A stretch of DNA of 6,912 nucleotides from AM-2324 sp042091035 (GTDB taxonomy: Bacteria; Bacteroidota; Bacteroidia; Chitinophagales; Saprospiraceae): contig JBELIG010000174.1 of NCBI GenBank assembly GCA_042091035.1, forward strand, positions 1 to 6,912, read 5' to 3'. Numbering within the stretch: the stretch's first letter is position 1; each line of letters starts with the position of its first letter. The translations under genes and the position numbers were made by a program. The notes under the pieces were generated by a model. It worked only from the letters and a program-made list of their open reading frames with translations, did not search any database and was not told the DNA's origin. Below are positions 1 to 5,236 of this stretch, in pieces.

Positions 1-44
1 ACTCTTTTTTGTTTGGGATCTCTGTAAGGATTTGAATCTTGCAT
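1..44 (-). CDS. Possible start of an unidentified leftward gene (partial)
   Basis: On the minus strand an ATG at 44-42 opens a frame of 14 complete codons to the window edge, reading MQDSNPYRDPKQKR. I do not recognise the protein. The support is indirect: a TATTTTTG sequence (71-64, minus strand), matching the Bacteroidota -7 consensus TAnnTTTG, lies upstream at a distance giving a leader of about 14 nt. This resembles the arrangement in front of the rightward aspartate kinase gene. Two other minus-strand ATGs (87-85 and 82-80) also open frames that run off the edge, so both the frame and the existence of a gene are uncertain. Confidence 0.3.
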   Translation of the reverse strand, partial: MQDSNPYRDPKQKR

Positions 45-63
45 GTACAGGTCTCTTTTTGTG

Positions 64-71
64 CAAAAATA
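64..71 (-). promoter_or_regulatory. Possible -7 element for a leftward gene
   Basis: The minus strand reads TATTTTTG, a match to TAnnTTTG. No TTTG-type -33 element is visible at the usual distance upstream, so this may be chance in AT-rich DNA. It would place a transcription start near 58, shortly before the ATG at 44. Confidence 0.2.
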
Positions 72-154
72 GCTTTTCCCATAACATTATGATAGTGTGA
101 AATGTTCCTCTTTCAAAATTAACTTAGATATAGATTTTTTGGATACGGAATTGG

Positions 155-162
155 TATATTTG
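155..162 (+). promoter_or_regulatory. Likely -7 element of the aspartate kinase promoter
   Basis: TATATTTG matches the Bacteroidota -7 consensus TAnnTTTG and lies 20 bp before the GTG start, giving a leader of roughly 15 nt. The nearest TTTG (138-141) is only 13 bp upstream, closer than the usual spacing of about 18-20, so the -33 element is weak or unrecognised. Confidence 0.45.
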
Positions 163-182
163 CGGGAATAAAATTGTAAGCA

Positions 183-1481
183 GTGAATAAGAATCTTAAG
201 GTTTTTAAATTTGGAGGAGCATCGGTTAAAGATGCAGCATCAATCAAGAATGTTTTGGACATCACAAATACATTCAAAGAAGAGCAACTGGTAATTGTGG
301 TATCTGCTATGGCTAAAACCACGAATAGTTTGGAAAAGGTCGTTGAACTTTATACAAGTGGAGCTGATGCATTTGAGGAACTTGAAAAGATCAAGCAATT
401 TCATTACCAAATTGCTGCTGAATTATTCGAAAATCCATTGGAATTACAAACGAGTCTGAATGATACATTCGTTGAAATCGAATGGTTGCTTGAAGAACCA
501 ATGGAAGATACCTATGATTATGTATATGATCAGATTGTTTCTGTAGGAGAGCTCTTGTCCACTCAAATTGTGGCAGCTTATTTTAAAGCCAATAATCTAG
601 ATACGGAATGGGTAGATGCAAGAGATCTTATTCTTACAGATAATATATATAGAGAAGGTTGGGTTCAATGGGATGAAACCACAAACAGAACTAAAAAGAG
701 ACTGCAACCAATCCTTGATTCGGGTAGAAAGGTGATAACGCAGGGTTTCATAGGATCGACCTCGGAAAATTTCACAACAACTCTAGGGCGTGAAGGTTCT
801 GATTATTCAGCTGCTATTTTTGCCTATTGCTTAGATGCAGGAGAACTAGTTATTTGGAAAGATGTACCAGGTGTATTGACTGGTGATCCTCGCTACTTTG
901 ATCAGGTGACCAAGCTGGAACACATCTCTTACCGAGAAGCTATAGAGATGACTTATTATGGAGCAAAAGTTATCCATCAAAAAACAATAAAACCACTTCA
1001 GAATAAAAATATTCAACTTCATGTAAGATCTTTTGTCAATCCTGAGGGCTCAGGCACACTTATTACTGCAGACGTTGAAGAAAATTACCCACCTATAGTA
1101 AGTGTGGAAAGAGATCAGGCATTGATTAGAATTTCTACAAAAGATTTCTCATTTGTAGCAGCGCATCATATGAGTTTTCTTTTTACACAAATTGCTGCAC
1201 TTAGAATCCAGGTCAATCTAATGCAAAATTCTGCAATCTCTTTTGTTGTGTGTGTGAATGATTCAAATGACAAAGTCGATCGATTTGCTGCTCTTATTTC
1301 GGAGGAATTTAATGTCTCTGTTGAAAGAGAGTTGGATCTATACTCAGTGCGTCATTACAATGAATCAATTATCTCCTCTCTGAAGTCAGATAAACTGATA
1401 CTTGCCGAAGAGCGAATGCCGAAAACAATGCAGTTCGTTACCAAGGCATTAAAAATCATGCAGTTGAAGTCTGATTTTTGA
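183..1481 (+). CDS. lysC: Aspartate kinase (monofunctional aspartokinase)
   Basis: This enzyme phosphorylates L-aspartate with ATP to 4-phospho-L-aspartate, the first committed step towards lysine/diaminopimelate, threonine and methionine, in the cytoplasm. The amino-acid-kinase domain fills about residues 5-295. It shows KFGGASV (9-15, nucleotide-binding lysine), VVSAM (39-43), SVGELLST (120-127), WVDARDLI (143-150), TLGREGSDYSAA (200-211, aspartate/ATP site), WKDVPGVLTGDPR (225-237) and YGAKVIHQKTIKPL (259-272). Residues from about 305 to the end form the ACT-type regulatory region expected for amino-acid feedback. The 432-residue length fits a monofunctional enzyme with no homoserine dehydrogenase fusion. 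The start must be GTG at 183: an in-frame TAA lies two codons upstream (177-179) and no other start precedes KFGG. The gene seems functionally unrelated to the cluster downstream, which has its own promoter. The isozyme symbol is the generic one and is uncertain. Confidence 0.95.
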   Translation: MNKNLKVFKFGGASVKDAASIKNVLDITNTFKEEQLVIVVSAMAKTTNSLEKVVELYTSGADAFEELEKIKQFHYQIAAELFENPLELQTSLNDTFVEIEWLLEEPMEDTYDYVYDQIVSVGELLSTQIVAAYFKANNLDTEWVDARDLILTDNIYREGWVQWDETTNRTKKRLQPILDSGRKVITQGFIGSTSENFTTTLGREGSDYSAAIFAYCLDAGELVIWKDVPGVLTGDPRYFDQVTKLEHISYREAIEMTYYGAKVIHQKTIKPLQNKNIQLHVRSFVNPEGSGTLITADVEENYPPIVSVERDQALIRISTKDFSFVAAHHMSFLFTQIAALRIQVNLMQNSAISFVVCVNDSNDKVDRFAALISEEFNVSVERELDLYSVRHYNESIISSLKSDKLILAEERMPKTMQFVTKALKIMQLKSDF

Positions 1482-1508
1482 TTTTATCTAAAATTGACAA
1501 TCTTTTTT

Positions 1509-1538
1509 TTTGAACTTTCGATAATAATTTTACCTTTG
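1509..1538 (+). promoter_or_regulatory. Bacteroidota-type promoter of the DUF4856/imelysin/HTTM/TonB-receptor cluster
   Basis: A -33 TTTG (1509-1512) is followed after 18 bp by TACCTTTG (1531-1538), an exact match to TAnnTTTG. Spacing and sequence fit the promoter recognised by the Bacteroidota primary sigma factor. Transcription would begin near 1543-1546, leaving an A/T-rich leader of about 45 nt with no Shine-Dalgarno sequence before the ATG at 1591, as is common in this phylum. Confidence 0.7.
1519..1533 (+). promoter_or_regulatory. Fur-box-like sequence inside the promoter (tentative)
   Basis: CGATAATAATTTTAC lies between the -33 and -7 elements and matches the 7-1-7 Fur consensus TGATAATnATTATCA at 10 of 14 specified positions, with an intact GATAAT left half. 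Bound repressor here would occlude the promoter, which would suit an iron-uptake cluster. The match is imperfect in the right half and the region is AT-rich, so chance is a real alternative. Confidence 0.3.
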
Positions 1539-1541
1539 TGA

Positions 1542-1556
1542 AGTCTTAATTAGACT
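1542..1556. repeat. Short inverted repeat at the expected transcription start
   Basis: AGTCT (1542-1546) and AGACT (1552-1556) are perfect inverted arms around TAATT. The repeat covers the predicted start of transcription, so it could be an operator half-site pair or a small hairpin at the 5' end of the mRNA. Five-base arms are short enough to arise by chance. Confidence 0.3.
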
Positions 1557-1590
1557 AAATCTAAATAAAAATAATAATAAATTATTCGGC

Positions 1591-2706
1591 ATGTTTAAGT
1601 TAAAAAGTGTAGTTGTTTTAGCATTGGGGGCAATGTTTATATTCGCTTCTTGTTCATCAGATGATGAGGTTATAGATCCAATAGACGACGATTCTTATAC
1701 TGTTCCTACTTTATACAACTTTGATAATGTATCATACTCAGGACAAACTCAGCGTCTTGCTATGATGTCTGAAATGAGTTCATTGATGAAATCAGCAGTT
1801 TCAGCTGATGTTTCTCTAGATGTTAACCAGCTTCTTGCGATGTATGCAAATGATACAGACAATGCAGCTTGGACAGGTACATATACAAAGCAATTAAAAA
1901 ATAAAACATTTGGGCCTGTACAAGGCGATTTTGAAACACTGCTAAATGAGATGGCTGCTATTTCATCTGAGTCAGGTGAGTATGCTGCCGGAACAGCGGG
2001 TGTAGTTACTAAATCTGATGGATCAAAATCTTATTTAGTAAATGAGAAAGGTGTTGAGCCAGTTCAACTTATTGAAAAAGGATTGATGGGTGCATGTTTC
2101 TACTACCAAGGTACATCTGTATATCTAGGATCAGGTAAGATGGATGTGGACAACACAATCGTAGAAGCTGGCGAAGGAACAGAAATGGAGCACCACTGGG
2201 ATGAAGGTTTCGGTTACTTAGGTGCACCGATTGACTTCCCGACGAACACGGATGGTCTATTCTTCTGGGCAAAATACTCAAACACTTGTAATGAGTATAC
2301 AGACAACAACCAGGAGTTAATGGATGCTTTCCTTCTTGGAAGAGCAGCAATCTCTAACGATGATTTAACAACTAGAGATGATGCAATTGTTACTGTAAGA
2401 AATGTATGGGAAAATGTAAGTGCAGCTGCTGCAATTCATTACCTGAACGATGCTGCTGAAAGCTTTGATGATGTTGCTGTACGTCTTCACACATTGTCAG
2501 AAGCACTTGCTTTCATCTACAGTCTTCAATTCAACGAAGGTAAGACAAGAACAAACGATGAAATTAATGCACATCTAACAAATCTTGCAACTACTTCAGA
2601 TGTAACTGCATTTGATCTTACAGGAATTACTTCAGAAACTATTCTATCTGTAAGAGATGCAATGGCTACTGAGTACGGACTTGATTCTGTAAAAGAAAAT
2701 CTTTAA
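1591..2706 (+). CDS. DUF4856-family surface lipoprotein
   Basis: The protein is a predicted secreted lipoprotein whose biochemical role is not established. The N-terminus has a basic start, a hydrophobic stretch (about 7-18) and a lipobox ending FAS-C21. The mature end CSSDDE fits the Bacteroidota lipoprotein export signal (acidic residues just after the cysteine), which predicts outer-leaflet surface display. A further acidic linker (24-34) precedes the domain. I assign DUF4856 from remembered family patterns: YNFDNVSYSGQTQRL (42-56), the central EMEHHWDEGFGYLG (198-211), and LMDAFLLGRAAI (243-254), with a largely helical C-terminal half including AAIHYLND (280-287) and HTLSEALAFI (300-309). 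Candidate metal ligands are E200, H201, H202 and E205; C169 and C233 could form a disulfide. The length of 371 residues looks complete. It is first in the cluster, directly behind the promoter and followed by a strong stem-loop, which suggests it is the most abundant product. A binding role in metal uptake is inferred from context. Confidence 0.85.
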   Translation: MFKLKSVVVLALGAMFIFASCSSDDEVIDPIDDDSYTVPTLYNFDNVSYSGQTQRLAMMSEMSSLMKSAVSADVSLDVNQLLAMYANDTDNAAWTGTYTKQLKNKTFGPVQGDFETLLNEMAAISSESGEYAAGTAGVVTKSDGSKSYLVNEKGVEPVQLIEKGLMGACFYYQGTSVYLGSGKMDVDNTIVEAGEGTEMEHHWDEGFGYLGAPIDFPTNTDGLFFWAKYSNTCNEYTDNNQELMDAFLLGRAAISNDDLTTRDDAIVTVRNVWENVSAAAAIHYLNDAAESFDDVAVRLHTLSEALAFIYSLQFNEGKTRTNDEINAHLTNLATTSDVTAFDLTGITSETILSVRDAMATEYGLDSVKENL

Positions 2707-2716
2707 AATAAAGCAT

Positions 2717-2746
2717 AACGGAAATGAGATTAGTCTCATTTCCGTT
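2717..2746 (+). terminator. Perfect 13-bp stem-loop between the two lipoprotein genes (partial terminator or mRNA-stabilising hairpin)
   Basis: AACGGAAATGAGA (2717-2729) and TCTCATTTCCGTT (2734-2746) pair without mismatch around a TTAG loop, starting 10 bases after the DUF4856 stop codon. Only one further T follows before ACCC, so the U-tract is poor for full intrinsic termination. The next gene starts 20 bp later with no visible promoter, so readthrough must occur if the cluster is one transcript. Attenuation, or protection of the 3' end of the DUF4856 message, is the likely role. Confidence 0.7.
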
Positions 2747-2766
2747 TACCCATAATCTATATTATC

Positions 2767-3867
2767 ATGAGAATATTTTCTGTATTAGCAATTTGCTTGT
2801 GCATCGGATTTTTTCCTTCCTGTTCCTCGGACGATACTTCAGTTACATCATTATGTCCTGAAATTGAAGAATCTGAGCAAACTGCTTTGTTTCAATTCTA
2901 CAAAGATCAACTTATAATACCTGCTTACGAGCAGGCATTGTCTGATTTAGGAGTATTGAATACAAGTCTTGATGATTTATTGAACGAACCTACAGTTGAG
3001 AACCTGTCTGAGGCTAGAGCAGCTTTTAGAACAGCTTATTTGTCATGGGAATATGCAGAGCCATTCTACTTTGGTCCTGCAGAGGACCAGCTCATTGAAG
3101 ATCACTTCAATTATTTTCCTTTAAACAGAGATAGTCTTCAGTTTTCAATTGATGAAGGCTTTGACTCAGACCTTACTGAAAAGTACGACAGGGGATTTCC
3201 TGCAATGGATTATCTGTTTTACTTTGGTTCTGAAGCTGAAATACTAGAATATATCACTAACAGTGCTGTTAGGGCTTATCTCTTAGCAAACATGGACAAT
3301 ATGTTGAATAGACTGACTCAGGTAGTTGAGGAATGGAATGGGAGTTTTGGTTCAACCTTTGTTTCCAACACAGGAAAAGTAGACGGGGCATCATTGAGTC
3401 AAATTATCAATACCTACAACAGACACTTTGAGACGATTAAACGCAATCGTATTGGACTTGCTTCAGGTGTTCTCACTCTTGGATTCAAAAATCCATCGGT
3501 TGTAGAAGGTTTTTATTCTGGCCTTTCACTTGATCTTGCAAAAGCAGCAGTGGAGTCCTCTTCCAATTATTTTTATGGTGGGAGTGGTACAGATTCTCAA
3601 CGTGGTATTTACCAGTTGTTAAGTGATCTGAATATCCAAGTAGGAAATGAATCATTAGCAAATAAGATGGATGCTACTATAGTTGATTTTTCGCAATTGC
3701 TAAATGATTTAAACAGCTCGCTTGATGCAGCAGTAATTAACGAAGAAGCTGCAGTGAGTGAACTTTACCAATCGATGAGTAGTTATGTTGTCCTAGCAAA
3801 GACAGATATGCCTACGGCATTATGTATTTCGATAACCTACGTTGATAATCCAAGTGATTCAGATTAG
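2767..3867 (+). CDS. Imelysin-family lipoprotein (peptidase M75-like, IrpA/EfeO-related)
   Basis: Imelysin-like proteins are helical extracytoplasmic proteins linked to iron uptake; despite the M75 label, peptidase activity is not generally established. A signal peptide (about 1-18) ends at C19 with CSSDD, again the acidic pattern predicting surface export. Family features are an all-helical body, ARAAFRTAYLSWEYAEPF (83-100), FNYFPLNRDS (114-123), DRGFPAMDYLFYFG (141-154), KRNRIGLASG (225-234) and the C-terminal KTDMPTALCISITYVDN (345-361). The usual GxHxxE metal motif is replaced by G143-F-P145-A-M-D148, so the canonical histidine and glutamate are missing. C30 and C353, near the two ends, could form a disulfide. 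At 366 residues it is full length. It lies between a DUF4856 lipoprotein and an HTTM/TonB-receptor pair, consistent with a ligand-binding partner of the receptor; that partnership is inferred. Confidence 0.88.
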   Translation: MRIFSVLAICLCIGFFPSCSSDDTSVTSLCPEIEESEQTALFQFYKDQLIIPAYEQALSDLGVLNTSLDDLLNEPTVENLSEARAAFRTAYLSWEYAEPFYFGPAEDQLIEDHFNYFPLNRDSLQFSIDEGFDSDLTEKYDRGFPAMDYLFYFGSEAEILEYITNSAVRAYLLANMDNMLNRLTQVVEEWNGSFGSTFVSNTGKVDGASLSQIINTYNRHFETIKRNRIGLASGVLTLGFKNPSVVEGFYSGLSLDLAKAAVESSSNYFYGGSGTDSQRGIYQLLSDLNIQVGNESLANKMDATIVDFSQLLNDLNSSLDAAVINEEAAVSELYQSMSSYVVLAKTDMPTALCISITYVDNPSDSD

Positions 3868-3895
3868 AGGTGCTAATTTATATTATTATTAGTTC

Positions 3896-5233
3896 ATGAG
3901 CAGAATACAAAAGCTAAGTTCTTACTTAAGATCAGATGTGTCTATAGCACCTCTTGTAAGCTTTCGTATTCTGTTTTATGGACTTTTTTTATTTGGTGCT
4001 TGTAGGTTTTTGGATTCGGGTTGGATAAGCGAATTGTATCTCGACAATGAATTCTATTTCAAATTCTATGGCTTAGAGTGGGTTCCTAATATAGGTAGTA
4101 AAGCAATGACCTTTATCTACCTGATTATGATTGTTTCTTCCCTGTTTTGTATGCTAGGTCTTTTTTACAGAACAAGTTCGATAGTTACGTTTATAGCTTT
4201 CTTTTTTTACGAGTTTACGGATGCTACAAATTATCTGAATCATTACTATTTAGTTCTCCTTCTCCTTTTTTTACTCCTATTTTTACCGGCAAACAGGGCT
4301 TTTAGCTTGGATGTTCGATTTTGGAAAACAAAGTCCTATTCAAGAATTCCACGTTACATGATTCTCCTAATTCAGGTGCAACTTGCGATGGTTTATTTTT
4401 TCGCTGGATTAGCAAAGCTGAATACGGATTGGATGGTGAATTTTATGCCAATGGCTGTATGGTTGCCTGCTAAGGGAGACCTGCCGTTGATAGGGCCTAT
4501 ACTCGCCAAACCAATCACTGCTGCAATTTTTTCTTATGGAGGAGCATTTTATGATCTGAGTATTGCTTTTTTTCTTTTCTTCAAAAGAACCAGGTTTGTT
4601 GCTTATATGCTTGTCTTGGCATTTCATTTGATGGTTGGCCTGCTTTTTAATATTGGTCTTTTTCCTTGGATCATGATTTTTTCAACTACAATCTTTTTTT
4701 CAGCTGAATTACACGCAAAGATTTTAAGTAAAATTGGATTTAATCCAAATAAGGGTAGTACCTTTATTGTCAATAGAGTGGCACCTTTATATGTTGCTCT
4801 TAGTTTGTTTCTATTTGTTCAATTGATTTTACCGCTGAGGTGTTTGGCTTATCCTGGTAGTGTTTTGTGGCATGAACAGGGTTACAGGTTCTCTTGGAGG
4901 GTAATGCTTATTGAAAAGACGGGAGTTGCAACTTTTAAGGTCTATGATAAGGATGATGTCTTTCTAGGTGAGGTAGACAATAGTAAATATTTAAGTCCTT
5001 ACAAAGAAAAACAAATGGCTATACAGCCAGACTTTATAATGCAGTATGCCAAGTATCTTAAAGAACAATTGGAGGAAGAATATAAGATCAAAAACATAAA
5101 AATAAAGTGTGATTGCTTCGCAGCTTTGAATGGAAGAGCTTCTCAGCGATTAGTAGATCCGGATATAGATCTAAGTAAGCAGATAGATACTTGGTCTGCA
5201 AAATCATGGATCGTCCCATTAAAGGATAAATAA
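3896..5233 (+). CDS. HTTM-domain membrane protein (vitamin K-dependent gamma-carboxylase-like)
   Basis: This is an integral inner-membrane protein with about 7-9 hydrophobic segments (near 20-38, 70-90, 96-108, 117-132, 155-173, 207-228, 235-266 and 297-313). The HTTM fold is shared with human gamma-glutamyl carboxylase (GGCX), which uses reduced vitamin K, O2 and CO2 to convert Glu to gamma-carboxy-Glu. Visible family features are NYLNHYYLV (112-120), LPANRAFSLDV (130-140), YFFAGLAKLNTDW (167-179) and YRFSWRVMLIEK (330-341). K174 aligns by motif with the catalytic lysine K218 of GGCX (AGVKKLDADW), and H116 may correspond to H160. A soluble C-terminal part follows (about 316-445). The true substrate of bacterial HTTM proteins is unknown in general. 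The gene starts 28 bp after the imelysin gene and ends 3 bp before the TonB receptor ATG, which implies tight co-expression. Menaquinol, the Bacteroidota quinone, would be the natural cofactor if it is a carboxylase; that is inference. Confidence 0.88.
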   Translation: MSRIQKLSSYLRSDVSIAPLVSFRILFYGLFLFGACRFLDSGWISELYLDNEFYFKFYGLEWVPNIGSKAMTFIYLIMIVSSLFCMLGLFYRTSSIVTFIAFFFYEFTDATNYLNHYYLVLLLLFLLLFLPANRAFSLDVRFWKTKSYSRIPRYMILLIQVQLAMVYFFAGLAKLNTDWMVNFMPMAVWLPAKGDLPLIGPILAKPITAAIFSYGGAFYDLSIAFFLFFKRTRFVAYMLVLAFHLMVGLLFNIGLFPWIMIFSTTIFFSAELHAKILSKIGFNPNKGSTFIVNRVAPLYVALSLFLFVQLILPLRCLAYPGSVLWHEQGYRFSWRVMLIEKTGVATFKVYDKDDVFLGEVDNSKYLSPYKEKQMAIQPDFIMQYAKYLKEQLEEEYKIKNIKIKCDCFAALNGRASQRLVDPDIDLSKQIDTWSAKSWIVPLKDK

Positions 5234-5236
5234 AAT

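Noticed and set aside
2..100. Plus-strand open frame ending at TGA 98-100, possibly the tail of an upstream gene
   Set aside because: The translation is a mix of Phe, Leu and Cys without family resemblance, and a 33-codon open stretch at a window edge is not informative.
119..322. Minus-strand frame of 67 codons overlapping the start of the aspartate kinase gene
   Set aside because: It is antisense to a certain gene start, has no recognisable domain, and is explained as a shadow frame.
1481..1511. Possible terminator after the aspartate kinase: ATTTT/AAAAT hairpin followed by a T9 run
   Set aside because: The stem is only five A-T pairs, and the T-run starts eight bases after it and overlaps the -33 region of the next promoter.
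1482..1590. Search for a small peptide gene that could be a carboxylase substrate (RiPP-like precursor)
   Set aside because: The intergenic gaps (1482-1590, 2707-2766, 3868-3895, 5234-5236) are too short and contain no credible small reading frame, so any peptide substrate must lie outside the window or be one of the lipoproteins.
2069..2350. Minus-strand frame of 93 codons inside the DUF4856 gene
   Set aside because: It is fully antisense to a well-supported coding region and its translation has no family-like features.
3873..3892. CTAAT/ATTAG inverted repeat between the imelysin and HTTM genes
   Set aside because: The five-base arms are in very AT-rich DNA with a 10-base loop; chance is sufficient explanation.
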